This document shows, one piece after another, positions 8,026 to 19,632 of a DNA stretch of 64,000 nucleotides (positions within the stretch are counted from its first letter, which is position 1; every line of letters begins with the position of its first letter). Made by a program: the position numbers and the translations under genes. Where the stretch lies: assembly GCF_001042985.1 (NCBI RefSeq), contig NZ_JYKY01000011.1, positions 1 to 64,000 on the forward strand. Reading direction: 5' to 3'. Below the pieces are notes generated by a model. The model searched no databases. It had not been told where the DNA came from and was given only the letters and a program-made list of their open reading frames with translations. Source of the stretch: Pseudomonas lundensis. GTDB taxonomy: Bacteria > Pseudomonadota > Gammaproteobacteria > Pseudomonadales > Pseudomonadaceae.

Positions 8026-8140
8026 AGTCGGCGGTACATCCCCCCAAGTGCTTCGCCGATAAAGGCCGCCAGGGACTGTGTGCCTTTGTTTTACTCCTAA
8101 TGGTCTTAACCCGGATTCCCCCAGAGCCCGGGTTTTTTTT
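8026..8140 (+). ncRNA. rgsA: RgsA (P16) small RNA
   Basis: Trans-acting, Hfq-associated sRNA of Pseudomonas, known to be RpoS dependent, indirectly Gac controlled and linked to oxidative-stress resistance. The call rests on position (immediately before the convergent tatD, as between PA2958 and PA2959 in PAO1), an RpoS-like -10 at 8013-8020, a size of about 115 nt, no open reading frame, and an intrinsic terminator at the end. The body contains a stem formed by GGCGG and CCGCC arms (near 8030 and 8068) and unpaired pyrimidine-rich stretches suitable for pairing. The 5' end is inferred from the -10 and may be off by several bases. Confidence 0.8.
8109..8140 (+). terminator. Rho-independent terminator of the RgsA-like sRNA
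   Basis: AACCCGG and CCGGGTT arms (about 8109-8114 and 8128-8133) are followed by eight T residues ending at 8140. It is on the plus strand and just before the convergent tatD stop. Confidence 0.8.
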
Positions 8141-8162
8141 GCCTGTGTGCCGCACGCTCCGA

Positions 8163-8948
8163 TCAGCATTGGACCCGCGCTAACGGGAACAGGCGCTGGA
8201 AGTTTTCGGTGGTCTGCTCTGCAAAGCGTTCGTAGGACTCACCACGCAGCATGGCCAGGAACTCTGCCACTTCGCGCACGTATTGCGGAAGATTCGGCTT
8301 GCCACGGTAAGGAATGGGCGCGAGGTAAGGGGAATCGGTCTCCACCAGCAAGCGGTCGGCAGGCACCTGTCGCGCCACATCGCGCAGCGCATCGGCATTG
8401 CGGAAGGTCACGATGCCCGACAATGAAATATAAAACCCCAGATCCAGCGCAGCCTTGGCCATCTCCCAATCTTCGGTAAAGCAATGCAGCACGCCCGCCT
8501 GGGGCAAAGCCGCCTCACGCAGCAGCGTCAATGTATCGGCCCGGGCACCACGGGTATGAACGACCACAGGTTTGCCGGTCTTCTGCGCAGCCTCAAGGTG
8601 AACGCGAAATGACATTTGCTGCAATTGGGCCGCTTCAGGTTCGTAGTGATAATCCAGACCGGTTTCACCGATAGCCACGACGCGCGGATGGTTCAACTCG
8701 CTGAGCAACCAGTCCAGCGCCGGAGCCGCACCGGGCTGTACGTCCAGAGGATGGACGCCCACCGAGCAATCGACATCGTCGTAACGATCAGTCAGGGCTT
8801 TGACATCGGCCGCATTGTCGGCACTGACACCAATGCACAGAAAGTGCCCCACACCCCGTGCCCGCGCCGCTTGCAGCGCGGCATCCAGCGAGCCGTCGTG
8901 GGCGCTTAAATCGAGACGGTCGAGATGGCAATGGGAGTCGACGAGCAT
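8163..8948 (-). CDS. tatD: TatD-family metal-dependent deoxyribonuclease
   Basis: Member of the amidohydrolase-fold TatD family, 3'-5' DNA exonuclease and quality-control role in relatives; about 261 residues. Metal ligands are visible in DSHCHLDRLDL (residues 4-14), the GETGLDYHY motif, VVHTRGA and the VETDSPYLAP motif near the C-terminus. An in-frame start exists at 8957, but AGGTGATT is correctly spaced for the ATG at 8948, which gives the normal MLVDSHCHLD start. It is last in the tmk-holB-tatD chain. Only 30 bp separate it from holB; pilZ, usually between them in Pseudomonas, is not there. Confidence 0.9.
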   Translation of the reverse strand: MLVDSHCHLDRLDLSAHDGSLDAALQAARARGVGHFLCIGVSADNAADVKALTDRYDDVDCSVGVHPLDVQPGAAPALDWLLSELNHPRVVAIGETGLDYHYEPEAAQLQQMSFRVHLEAAQKTGKPVVVHTRGARADTLTLLREAALPQAGVLHCFTEDWEMAKAALDLGFYISLSGIVTFRNADALRDVARQVPADRLLVETDSPYLAPIPYRGKPNLPQYVREVAEFLAMLRGESYERFAEQTTENFQRLFPLARVQC

Positions 8949-8978
8949 AGTAATCACCTGCGTGGAATTTGAATCAGA

Positions 8979-11722
<2,744 letters not shown>

Positions 11723-11725
11723 GAA

Positions 11726-12544
11726 TCAAACATCCAATAGGGTGCGGGCAATGCCTTGCAGTTTACGGGTGAGCGGCCCCACCGGCCAGCTCAGGTCGGC
11801 AAATGCGCGTACGGGCCAAACGCCATACACGCTGTTACAGACAAAGAGTTCATCGGCCTGTTGCAACTGCTCAAGGCTGATGTCGGTGATATGGCACGGG
11901 ATCGCCAGGCGCGCGGCCTCGACGAGTAACGCTGCGCGCATGACGCCGGCCACGCCGCTGCGTTGCAAATCGGGCGTCAGCAACCTCCCGTCCTGCACCA
12001 GAAAAAGGTTACTGAAGACCCCTTCAACGACCCGCCCGGAGGTATCGCGCATCAACCCTTCGGCGTAGGCCGGGTCGTGCCATTCGGAACGGGCCAGCAC
12101 TTGCTCCAGTCGATTGAGGTGCTTGAGCCCCGCCAGCAACGGCTGTTCGGACAAGCGTGTGGCACAGTCAAACAGAGCAACCCCGTCACGGGCATTGGCC
12201 TGTGGATAGGAAGCAGAGGGACTGGCTTGCAGAATTCTTCGAGGCTGGGCCCCGGGTGACGCGCCATACCCGCGCTGGCTGTCGCCGCGGGTCAGGATGA
12301 GCTTGAGAATGCCGTCGCCCATTTGCTGCGCGTAAGTCAGCAACTCACTGCGGATCAACACATGATCCGCAGCGATCGCCAACCGGGAACACCCCAGGGC
12401 CAGGCGCTGCAGGTGCAGCTCCAGCAACAAAGGGTGCCCTGCCTTGACGGCAATGGTTTCAAACAACCCATCACCGTAGGCGAGCCCACGGTCCTTGAGC
12501 GACGACAAACCGTCAACTGGCAGACCGTCGACCCAACTGTGCAT
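11726..12544 (-). CDS. pabC: Aminodeoxychorismate lyase
   Basis: PLP enzyme that converts 4-amino-4-deoxychorismate to p-aminobenzoate and pyruvate in folate synthesis; 272 residues. Features of class IV aminotransferase-fold enzymes are visible: DRGLAYGDGLFETI near residue 18, a lysine in GLKHLNRLEQVLAR, and GRVVEGVFSNLFLVQDG. The ATG at 12544 shares its A with the fabF stop codon (TGATG), implying coupled translation. A GTG one codon upstream is also possible. Confidence 0.92.
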   Translation of the reverse strand: MHSWVDGLPVDGLSSLKDRGLAYGDGLFETIAVKAGHPLLLELHLQRLALGCSRLAIAADHVLIRSELLTYAQQMGDGILKLILTRGDSQRGYGASPGAQPRRILQASPSASYPQANARDGVALFDCATRLSEQPLLAGLKHLNRLEQVLARSEWHDPAYAEGLMRDTSGRVVEGVFSNLFLVQDGRLLTPDLQRSGVAGVMRAALLVEAARLAIPCHITDISLEQLQQADELFVCNSVYGVWPVRAFADLSWPVGPLTRKLQGIARTLLDV

Positions 12545-13788
12545 CACTCGGCGTACCGGCGGAAAACCAGTGAGCCGTTGGTGCCACCAAACCCGAAGGA
12601 GTTGGACAGCACGACATCAATCGGCATTTCGCGCGGCGTATGCGGCACGAAATCCAGATCGCAGCCTTCATCGGGCTCGTCGAGGTTGATGGTCGGCGGC
12701 GCGATCTGGCTGTTGATGGCCAGTACGCTGAAAATTGCCTCCACTGCGCCTGCTGCGCCGAGCAAGTGACCGGTCATTGACTTGGTCGAGCTGACCGCCA
12801 ACTGGTAGGCGTGGTCACCGAACACCGACTTGATCGCCGAGACTTCTGCCAGGTCACCGGCAGGCGTCGACGTGCCGTGTGCATTGATGTATTGCACTTG
12901 CTCAACGTTCACCTTCGCATCACGCAAGGCATTGGTGATGCAACGTGCCGCGCCTGCACCATCTGCCGGTGGCGAGGTCATGTGATAAGCGTCGCCGCTC
13001 ATCCCGAAACCGATCAGCTCGGCATAGATGGTCGCGCCGCGGGCCTTGGCGTGCTCAAGTTCCTCAAGCACCAATGCACCGGCACCGTCCGACAGCACAA
13101 AGCCGTCACGGCCTTTGTCCCACGGGCGACTGGCGCGTGTCGGGTCATCGTTGCGCGTCGACAGCGCACGGGACGCGCCAAAGCCGCCCATACCCAGACC
13201 GCACGCCGCCATTTCGGCACCGCCGGCAATCATGACATCGGCTTCGCCGTAGGCAATATTGCGCGCCGCCATGCCGATGCAGTGCGTACCTGTGGTACAC
13301 GCGGTCGAGATGGCATAGTTAGGCCCCTGTGTCCCCAAATGGATAGACAGGAACCCGGAAATCATATTGATGATCGAACCCGGCACAAAAAACGGAGAAA
13401 TCCGTCGCGGGCCTTGTTCGTGCAAGGTACGGCTGGTTTCTTCGATATTGGTCAAACCGCCAATACCCGACCCCATCGCCACACCGATGCGCTCACGATT
13501 GGCGTCAGTGACTTCAAGGCCGGCATTACGCACTGCCTGAAAACCAGCTGCCAAACCGTATTGAATAAACAGGTCAAGTTTTCGGGCTTCTTTGACGGAG
13601 AGGTAATCCTCGACGTTAAAGCCCTGTACCGAGCCGCCAAAACGGGTGGAATAGGCAGAAAGATCCGTGTGTTCGATCAGACCAATGCCACTGCGGCCTG
13701 CCAGAATGCCTTGCCAGGTGCTCGGAACATCCGCACCCAGTGGCGACAACATCCCCATACCGGTGACTACGACGCGTCTACGCGACAC
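12544..13788 (-). CDS. fabF: 3-oxoacyl-[acyl-carrier-protein] synthase II
   Basis: Condensing enzyme that elongates acyl-ACP with malonyl-ACP in fatty-acid synthesis and shapes the amount of cis-vaccenate. It has 414 residues with the thiolase fold and its Cys-His-His triad: the cysteine in [10 protein letters not shown], the histidine in [11 protein letters not shown] and the histidine in [12 protein letters not shown]. The GTG at 13788 is preceded by AGGAGAG and gives the family start [13 protein letters not shown]; a frame extending to 13827 runs into the upstream terminator. It is followed directly by pabC. Confidence 0.94.
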   Translation of the reverse strand: MSRRRVVVTGMGMLSPLGADVPSTWQGILAGRSGIGLIEHTDLSAYSTRFGGSVQGFNVEDYLSVKEARKLDLFIQYGLAAGFQAVRNAGLEVTDANRERIGVAMGSGIGGLTNIEETSRTLHEQGPRRISPFFVPGSIINMISGFLSIHLGTQGPNYAISTACTTGTHCIGMAARNIAYGEADVMIAGGAEMAACGLGMGGFGASRALSTRNDDPTRASRPWDKGRDGFVLSDGAGALVLEELEHAKARGATIYAELIGFGMSGDAYHMTSPPADGAGAARCITNALRDAKVNVEQVQYINAHGTSTPAGDLAEVSAIKSVFGDHAYQLAVSSTKSMTGHLLGAAGAVEAIFSVLAINSQIAPPTINLDEPDEGCDLDFVPHTPREMPIDVVLSNSFGFGGTNGSLVFRRYAE

Positions 13789-13835
13789 AGCACTCTCCTT
13801 TATTCTATTGACGACACTTTGCATCACGCCTAAAG

Positions 13836-13870
13836 AAAAAACCGCACGCCTGAGCGGCAGTGCGGTTTTT
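13836..13870 (-). terminator. Terminator/attenuator between acpP and fabF
   Basis: AAAAACCGCAC (13837-13847) and GTGCGGTTTTT (13860-13870) form an 11-bp stem with a run of A/T on both sides. On the minus strand it lies 30 bp after the acpP stop and 48 bp before fabF, so it should stop most acpP transcripts and let a fraction read into fabF. Confidence 0.8.
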
Positions 13871-13899
13871 CCATGACAGCGTGCAACGATTACAAACTA

Positions 13900-14136
13900 T
13901 TACGCCTGGTGGGCAGTAACGTAATCGATAGCAGCTTGTACAGTAGTGATCTTCTCAGCTTCTTCGTCAGGAATTTCGGTCTCGAATTCCTCTTCCAGAG
14001 CCATCACAAGCTCAACGGTGTCAAGGGAGTCGGCACCCAGGTCTTCAACGAAGGAAGCGCTGTTGGTCACTTCTTCTTCTTTAACGCCCAGTTGCTCGGC
14101 AACGATTTTCTTGACGCGTTCTTCGATGGTGCTCAT
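13900..14136 (-). CDS. acpP: Acyl carrier protein
   Basis: Small acidic carrier of growing fatty-acyl chains, 78 residues. The phosphopantetheine attachment serine lies in the invariant [20 protein letters not shown]. It lies between fabG and fabF in the usual order. An AGGAG ribosome binding site is present just upstream. A separate promoter in the 190-bp gap before it and the hairpin after it suggest it is made in excess over its neighbours, as expected for one of the most abundant proteins. Confidence 0.97.
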   Translation of the reverse strand: MSTIEERVKKIVAEQLGVKEEEVTNSASFVEDLGADSLDTVELVMALEEEFETEIPDEEAEKITTVQAAIDYVTAHQA

Positions 14137-14187
14137 ACCTTGTTTTCACTCCTAATGGACAAATTCAGGCAGCTGGCCAGTGGGCAA

Positions 14188-14217
14188 GTGTATCTAAAGG
14201 CTTTTCAATTTTTCAAC
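14188..14217 (-). promoter_or_regulatory. Possible acpP promoter
   Basis: Read on the minus strand, TTGAAA (14217-14212) and TACACT (14193-14188) are 18 bp apart, about 50 bp upstream of the acpP start. It would supply acpP independently of fabD-fabG transcription. Confidence 0.45.
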
Positions 14218-14326
14218 TGAAAGCTTTGCACGTGCCCCGCAATGACCGGCTACCTATAAAAAGATGCAGCTTTATAACGGATTTTAGACAGCTCGTATGA
14301 CATTTTTTTGAAGCAATCCGTCACAT

Positions 14327-15070
14327 TTAACTCATGTACATCCCGCCGTTGACCGGGATTGTAGCCCCAGTCACGTAAGCTGCGCCGTCCGAAGCCAGGA
14401 AAGACACCACATTCGCGATCTCTTGAGCCTGACCCAGACGACCCAGTGGAATCTGTGTCAGCAACGCTTCACGCTGTGCTTCAGGCAATTCGCGCGTCAT
14501 GTCGGTGTCGATAAAGCCGGGCGCTACCGAGTTGACCGTGATGGAGCGCGAGCCCACTTCACGCGCCAGAGCACGACTGAAACCTTCAAGGCCGGCTTTG
14601 GCCGCGGCATAGTTTACTTGGCCTGCGTTGCCCATGGCACCCACAACCGAGCCAATGTTGATAATTCGACCCCAACGAGCCTTGGTCATGCCACGCAAAA
14701 CACCCTTGGACAGGCGGAACAGACTGTTCAGGTTGGTATCGACAACGTCATGCCACTCGTCGTCTTTCATGCGCATCATCAGGTTATCGCGGGTGATACC
14801 GGCATTATTGACCAGAATTGCCGGCGCACCGAATTGCTCCTGAATGCTGGCCAACACCGCGGCAACCGATTCGTCATTGGTGACGTTGAGTTCCATACCG
14901 GTGCCTTGAACACCGTTTTCTTTCAGCGTCGCGGCAATGCGCTCAGCGCCAGAGGCCGAGGTCGCAGTGCCGATGACGATGGCGCCCTGACGCCCCAACT
15001 CCAGTGCGATCGCCTGGCCAATGCCACGGCTAGCGCCTGTTACCAGTGCAACTTTACCTTGCAAGCTCAT
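14327..15070 (-). CDS. fabG: 3-oxoacyl-[acyl-carrier-protein] reductase
   Basis: NADPH-dependent short-chain dehydrogenase that reduces 3-ketoacyl-ACP in the elongation cycle. It has 247 residues. The cofactor motif TGASRGIG is at residues about 12-19, NNAG follows near residue 88, and the Ser-Tyr-Lys catalytic set is seen in INIGSVVGAMGNAGQVNYAAAKAG. The frame extends upstream to 15121, but MSLQGKVALVTG at 15070 is the family start. It is 16 bp downstream of fabD. Confidence 0.95.
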   Translation of the reverse strand: MSLQGKVALVTGASRGIGQAIALELGRQGAIVIGTATSASGAERIAATLKENGVQGTGMELNVTNDESVAAVLASIQEQFGAPAILVNNAGITRDNLMMRMKDDEWHDVVDTNLNSLFRLSKGVLRGMTKARWGRIINIGSVVGAMGNAGQVNYAAAKAGLEGFSRALAREVGSRSITVNSVAPGFIDTDMTRELPEAQREALLTQIPLGRLGQAQEIANVVSFLASDGAAYVTGATIPVNGGMYMS

Positions 15071-15086
15071 GCAGAATTCTCCTGAT

Positions 15087-16025
15087 TCAGTCCAGTGCCG
15101 CACGCGCAGCGGCGAAGGCATCCGGGGTATTCAAATTGTGGGTGGTGACGCCTTCAGCACAACGCTTGCTGATGCCGACCAAAACCTTGCCCGGGCCGCA
15201 TTCAACCAGATCAACCGGGCCATTGGCCGCCAGGCATTGAACCGACTCAACCCAACGCACAGGCTTGTACAGCTGCTCAAGCAAATCGCGCTTGAGGGTG
15301 TCCAGGTCACCGGCCACAGCGGCACTGACGTTTTGCACCAGCGAGATCTTCGGCATTTGCCAGTCAATGGCTTCAATCGACTCGGCAAAACGTTCTGCCG
15401 CCGGGCGCATCAGTTCGCAGTGCGACGGTACGCTCACTGGTAGCGGCAAGGCGCGTTTGGCGCCCGCCGCCTTGCACAGCTCCATGGCACGCTCAACCGC
15501 CGCCTTGGCACCGGCGATCACCACTTGGCCCGGCGAGTTGAAGTTCACTGCACTGACGACTTCGCCTTGCGCAGCCTCTGCACATGCCTGAATAACAACG
15601 GCATCATCAAGGCCCAGAATCGCCGCCATGGCGCCCTGACCGGCCGGTACGGCCTCCTGCATCAGACGCCCACGACGCTCTACCAGCTTGACCGCTTCAG
15701 CCAGGGTCAGGCATTCAGCAGCAACCAGTGCGCTGTATTCGCCCAAGCTATGGCCCGCGACATAATCAGGACGCTTGCCACCTTCGGCCAACCACAAGCG
15801 CCACAAGGCAATCGAGGCCGTCAGAATCGCAGGCTGGGTAATATCAGTTTGATTGAGCTTCTCGCCAGGGCCTTCCTGGGTCAACGCCCACAGGTCGTAA
15901 CCCAGAGCGTCAGACGCTTCTTTAAATGTTTCCAGGACCAGCGGATGTGCCGCGCCCAGCTCGGCCAACATGCCGAGGGACTGCGAACCCTGCCCTGGAA
16001 AGACGAATGCGAGGGATGTAGACAT
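15087..16025 (-). CDS. fabD: Malonyl CoA-acyl carrier protein transacylase
   Basis: Transfers malonyl groups from CoA to ACP, supplying the extender unit for fatty-acid synthesis. It has 312 residues. FVFPGQGSQSLGML lies at the N-terminus; the nucleophile serine is in the AGHSLGEYSALVAA motif near residue 92, and the catalytic histidine is in SVPSHCELM. The open frame begins further upstream at 16085, but MSTSLAFVFPGQGSQ at 16025 is the normal start. It lies 126 bp downstream of plsX. Confidence 0.95.
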   Translation of the reverse strand: MSTSLAFVFPGQGSQSLGMLAELGAAHPLVLETFKEASDALGYDLWALTQEGPGEKLNQTDITQPAILTASIALWRLWLAEGGKRPDYVAGHSLGEYSALVAAECLTLAEAVKLVERRGRLMQEAVPAGQGAMAAILGLDDAVVIQACAEAAQGEVVSAVNFNSPGQVVIAGAKAAVERAMELCKAAGAKRALPLPVSVPSHCELMRPAAERFAESIEAIDWQMPKISLVQNVSAAVAGDLDTLKRDLLEQLYKPVRWVESVQCLAANGPVDLVECGPGKVLVGISKRCAEGVTTHNLNTPDAFAAARAALD

Positions 16026-16151
16026 GTAACAAGCCCCTAATAATCTGGTCGTCGGTGAATTGACGTTCCGCCATTGCGGACGCAAGAAACTGACAGTTGG
16101 ATGGCTGTTTGGACCGAGCGGTCACATTTAAGCACTCGGCCGGCAAAACGC

Positions 16152-17162
16152 CTACGGTAACAACCCTTCAAGACGCCCATGTAAACGCTTTGGCAGGTCT
16201 TCATGGATTTCAATCAATGCGCGCTCTATCGCACTTTGAAAGCCCTGATCACCTGCCGAACCGTGACTCTTGATCACAATGCCCTGCAACCCTAGAAAAC
16301 TCGCCCCGTTGTGCCGGGCAGGCGCCAGATCAGCCTGCAGGCGGCGCAACAAAGGCAAGGCCAGCACACCGACAAAACGACCCAAAAGCGTGCGCTTGAA
16401 CAAGGCTTCAATGCGGCCACCAATCATGGTGGCCAGACCTTCGCTGGACTTGAGCAGGATATTGCCGACAAATCCGTCGCACACGACGACGTCCGCTTCA
16501 CCCCGATACAGCCCATCACCCTCGACAAAACCGATGTAATTCAAACCCGGCGCAGCCTGAAGCAGACTGGCGGCCTCCTTGACCTGCTGATTGCCCTTGA
16601 TGTCTTCCGTGCCAATATTGAGCAGCGCCACGCGCGGGCGTTGTGTACCCAGCGCCTGCGCAGCCACCGACCCCATCACGGCAAACTGAAACAACTGCTG
16701 CGCAGTGCAGTCAACATTGGCCCCGAGATCCAGCAACTGACAATAGCCTGCCTGCGTGGGCACTGCCGCAACCATTGCCGGACGATCAATACCCGGCAGG
16801 GTTTTAAGGACAAACCGCGACAGGGCCATTAATGCACCCGTATTGCCGGAACTCACACACGCTTGCACTTTGCCATCACGCAACAATTCCAGCGCCACAC
16901 GCATGGAAGAATCCGGCTTACCACGCAAGGCATGGGACGGCCGTTCACTCATGGCAATGACTTCGGAGGCAGGAGTAATGGTCAGGCGCGAGCGATCCAC
17001 AGCCGAGTGACTGGCGATCAAATCTTCAAGTACGGAGGGTTGACCTACGAGGGTCAGGTGAAGCGAGGGCGTAGCAGATAGGCAAGCGATACATGCCTGA
17101 ACAATGCTGCGGGGACCGAAGTCCCCGCCCATTGCGTCGATCGCGATGACCTGAACGGACAA
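16152..17162 (-). CDS. plsX: Phosphate acyltransferase PlsX
   Basis: Makes acyl-phosphate from acyl-ACP, the donor for PlsY in phospholipid synthesis. The 336 residues start with [20 protein letters not shown], and carry [17 protein letters not shown] and [22 protein letters not shown] segments that mark the family. It is 4 bp downstream of rpmF and in the same transcript, the classic rpmF-plsX-fab arrangement linking ribosome and membrane lipid production. Confidence 0.95.
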   Translation of the reverse strand: MSVQVIAIDAMGGDFGPRSIVQACIACLSATPSLHLTLVGQPSVLEDLIASHSAVDRSRLTITPASEVIAMSERPSHALRGKPDSSMRVALELLRDGKVQACVSSGNTGALMALSRFVLKTLPGIDRPAMVAAVPTQAGYCQLLDLGANVDCTAQQLFQFAVMGSVAAQALGTQRPRVALLNIGTEDIKGNQQVKEAASLLQAAPGLNYIGFVEGDGLYRGEADVVVCDGFVGNILLKSSEGLATMIGGRIEALFKRTLLGRFVGVLALPLLRRLQADLAPARHNGASFLGLQGIVIKSHGSAGDQGFQSAIERALIEIHEDLPKRLHGRLEGLLP

Positions 17163-17166
17163 GTGA

Positions 17167-17349
17167 TTACTCGTCAGCGCCCTTGTCGATCACTTTACGA
17201 CCACGGTATACGCCTTCTGGCGATACGTGGTGACGCAGGTGAATTTCACCGGTGGTTTTTTCTACAGACAGCGTGCTAGCCGAAAGAGCATCGTGCGAAC
17301 GACGCATGTCACGGGCAGAGCGGGATTTTTTGTTCTGCTGAACAGCCAT
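17167..17349 (-). CDS. rpmF: Large ribosomal subunit protein bL32
   Basis: Ribosomal protein of 60 residues beginning [20 protein letters not shown], the standard bL32 start, and rich in basic residues. The C-terminal half ([20 protein letters not shown]) has no zinc-binding cysteine pair, so it is the zinc-free (C-minus) form common in proteobacteria. It is between yceD and plsX with 13 and 4 bp gaps. Confidence 0.97.
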   Translation of the reverse strand: MAVQQNKKSRSARDMRRSHDALSASTLSVEKTTGEIHLRHHVSPEGVYRGRKVIDKGADE

Positions 17350-17362
17350 AATTGATTAACTC

Positions 17363-17890
17363 CTAAACGTTTGGGTCACGCTTTAACTGCGCCAATACAC
17401 TGAACGGGTTGGACCGCGTTACCTCGTCCTCGCCTGGATCGGGCTCATCGAGACCCGCCGGCTGCTGGCATTCTTCCGGATGATGAGCAGGCACAATGGG
17501 CAAGGCGAGCAAAAGCTCCTCCTCGATCAGTGCATGCAGATCCAATGGATCTTCGCCCAGTTCCAGCACGTCATAACCTTTCGGTAACGACTGGGTATTC
17601 GCACCCTCTTTCACCACGGCATAACTGCATTCGCTGTGGATCGGCAGGGTGACCAGCTCAAGACAACGCTGGCAAACCATCTTGACCTCGACGTCGATGG
17701 AGCTGTGTATTACCACAGATCTTCGCTCGTCGCGCTCAAAAACAAATTTAGCCTGCACCGTACCGACATCGTCGGAAAGCGGGTCGCAGAGTCTCTCCAA
17801 ATCGGCCAGCAGCACTTCACCTTGAAGGGTAGTGCCACGATCAGCCAATTTGCGCGGGTCAACGTGAGGTGGAATCGGGTCATTCAACAT
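17363..17890 (-). CDS. yceD: YceD family protein (DUF177), first gene of the rpmF-plsX-fab chain
   Basis: Protein of 175 residues, DUF177 family; relatives are tied to 23S rRNA metabolism or ribosome assembly and are nearly always next to rpmF. Cysteine pairs that could bind metal are seen in MVCQRCLELV and HHPEECQQP. The C-terminus is acidic (GLDEPDPGEDEV). The start ATG at 17890 is only 10 nt downstream of a near-consensus -10 box, so the message would have a leader of 0-4 nt and no Shine-Dalgarno sequence. The N-terminus MLNDPIPPHVDPRKLADRG matches what is known in other pseudomonads, which supports this start. Confidence 0.9.
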   Translation of the reverse strand: MLNDPIPPHVDPRKLADRGTTLQGEVLLADLERLCDPLSDDVGTVQAKFVFERDERRSVVIHSSIDVEVKMVCQRCLELVTLPIHSECSYAVVKEGANTQSLPKGYDVLELGEDPLDLHALIEEELLLALPIVPAHHPEECQQPAGLDEPDPGEDEVTRSNPFSVLAQLKRDPNV

Positions 17891-17899
17891 AGGCGCAGC

Positions 17900-17928
17900 A
17901 TTCTAGGGACGACCCCCTCACCTGTCAA
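17900..17928 (-). promoter_or_regulatory. Near-consensus promoter of yceD-rpmF-plsX-fab
   Basis: On the minus strand TTGACA (17928-17923) and TAGAAT (17905-17900) are 17 bp apart, followed by the GC-rich discriminator GCTGCGCC. The -10 is so close to the yceD ATG that the transcript is likely leaderless or nearly so. Confidence 0.85.
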
Positions 17929-17995
17929 AGGAAATTGTGCCTGTGCGACATCCCGTACGCCCGCTAGAATCGCCGCTCATCTTCAGGAGACGCGC

Positions 17996-18574
17996 ATGCT
18001 GCCTTTATTACTCGCCTCAAGCTCGGTTTATCGCCGCCAATTGCTCGACCGCCTGCGCCTTCCTTTCACGTGCAGCTCACCCGATATTGACGAAGCCCAC
18101 TCCCCTGACGAGAGCGCAACGGAACTGGTCCGGCGCCTATCCCTGCAAAAGGCGCAAGCCCTGGCTGGCAGCCACCCACAGCACCTGATCATCGGCTCCG
18201 ACCAAGTAGCCGTCCTTGACGCAAAGATCCTTGGCAAGCCTCACACCTTTGACAATGCGCGCCAGCAACTGCTGGACGCCAGCGGCGCCAGCGTCAGCTT
18301 CCTGACCGGCCTGACGCTGCTCAACAGCCAGACCGGCAAGTACCAGACCGACTGCGTACCTTTTACCGTGCACATGCGACCGCTCACCACGCAGCAGATC
18401 GAACGCTACCTGCATGCCGAGCAACCCTACGACTGCGCTGGCAGCTTCAAAGCAGAAGGCCTCGGGGTCAGCCTGTTTGAGCGCACCGAGGGCGATGACG
18501 CCACCAGCCTGGTCGGGCTGCCGCTTATCAGCCTTGTGACCATGCTTATTAATGAAGGTATCAGCATCCCCTGA
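17996..18574 (+). CDS. Maf/YceF-type nucleotide pyrophosphatase
   Basis: House-cleaning nucleoside triphosphate pyrophosphatase of 192 residues; the YceF subgroup hydrolyses 7-methyl-GTP. The N-terminal PLLLASSSVYRRQLLDRL with the S-S-xx-R pattern and the IIGSDQVAVLD motif with the catalytic aspartate are present. The larger open frame begins at 17636, but ATG 17996 has CAGGAG upstream and starts with MLPLLLASSS as expected. It is divergent from yceD with a 105-bp spacer. Confidence 0.92.
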   Translation: MLPLLLASSSVYRRQLLDRLRLPFTCSSPDIDEAHSPDESATELVRRLSLQKAQALAGSHPQHLIIGSDQVAVLDAKILGKPHTFDNARQQLLDASGASVSFLTGLTLLNSQTGKYQTDCVPFTVHMRPLTTQQIERYLHAEQPYDCAGSFKAEGLGVSLFERTEGDDATSLVGLPLISLVTMLINEGISIP

Positions 18575-18589
18575 CGCCTGGACCGGACA

Positions 18590-18620
18590 CAAAAAAGCCG
18601 ACCTTCTCAGGTCGGCTCTT
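18590..18620 (-). terminator. Terminator between maf and sppA
   Basis: AGCCGACCT (18596-18604), loop TCTC, AGGTCGGCT (18609-18617), then six T on the minus strand. It ends the rluC-HAD-sppA transcript and may slow the convergent maf transcript. Confidence 0.85.
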
Positions 18621-18634
18621 CAAGCGACATTCCC

Positions 18635-19624
18635 TTAGCGAAGGGTCGGGCCCTGAAAGCCCATCCACAGGGCGATATGCTCCGCCACGCTGGCACCCAG
18701 CTTTTTAGAGAAACGATCGAACGCCGATTCTTGCACCGTAAAGTCGACCAGTTCTTTCTCACCGATCACATCACGTGCAACAGAACTGGCATTACCCAGC
18801 CCATCGATCAACCCCAAAGGCAGTGCCTGCTGCCCCGTCCAGACCAGCCCCGAAAACAGCTCGGAATGCTCCTTATCCTTCAGACGATCGCCGCGCCCTT
18901 GTTTGACGCTGGCAATGAACTGCTCATGGGTAATATTGAGTACGCCCTGCCAGAACTTGGTTTCATCCGGCTTTTCGGGCTCAAACGGATCCAGAAACGC
19001 CTTGTGCTCGCCCGAGGTGTAAGCGCGACGCTGCACGCCGAGCTTCTCCATGGCACCAACAAATCCAAAACCGGCCGCCGTGACACCAATCGAACCCACC
19101 AGACTGGCCTTGTCGGCATAAATCTCATCGGCCGCGCTGGCAATGTAATAAGCACCTGAAGCACCCAGATCGGAGATCACCGCATACACCTTGGTCTCGG
19201 GGTGCAACCCGCGCAGACGGCGTATTTCGTCGTACACGTAACCCGATTGCACAGGACTGCCGCCCGGACTATTGATGCGCAGCACCACGCCCTTAACCTT
19301 CGGATCGTCAAACGCCGCTTGCAGGCTGGTCACCAGATTGTCGGCGCTGGCCTGCTCTTTATCGGCGATCACACCCCGCACATCGATCAATGCACTGTAG
19401 TGCGTACCCGAAGCGACATTGCGCTCCATCTCCATCACCGGCGTGAAGGTCAACAGCACAGCCACCAGCAACAAGAATGAGAGCAGTTTGAAGAAAATCC
19501 CCCAGCGCCGCGCTCGGCGCTGCTCCTGAATACCGGCCAGCAAGGTTTTTTCCAGCAGCTTCCAGCTCTTGTCATCGCCCGCGGCGGGCTCAGCCTCGAC
19601 AGGCGCCTTCCATTGATCAACCAT
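18635..19624 (-). CDS. sppA: Signal peptide peptidase SppA, S49 family (short form)
   Basis: Membrane-bound serine protease that degrades cleaved signal peptides; 329 residues, the short single-domain type. One membrane span (IFFKLLSFLLLVAVLLTFTP, about residues 43-63) anchors it. The S49 catalytic domain shows RINSPGGSPVQSG and the catalytic serine in SDLGASGAYYIASAADEIYA; a conserved lysine in this family acts as base. It is 8 bp downstream of the HAD gene and shares its transcript. Confidence 0.9.
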   Translation of the reverse strand: MVDQWKAPVEAEPAAGDDKSWKLLEKTLLAGIQEQRRARRWGIFFKLLSFLLLVAVLLTFTPVMEMERNVASGTHYSALIDVRGVIADKEQASADNLVTSLQAAFDDPKVKGVVLRINSPGGSPVQSGYVYDEIRRLRGLHPETKVYAVISDLGASGAYYIASAADEIYADKASLVGSIGVTAAGFGFVGAMEKLGVQRRAYTSGEHKAFLDPFEPEKPDETKFWQGVLNITHEQFIASVKQGRGDRLKDKEHSELFSGLVWTGQQALPLGLIDGLGNASSVARDVIGEKELVDFTVQESAFDRFSKKLGASVAEHIALWMGFQGPTLR

Positions 19625-19632
19625 GCGTTACC

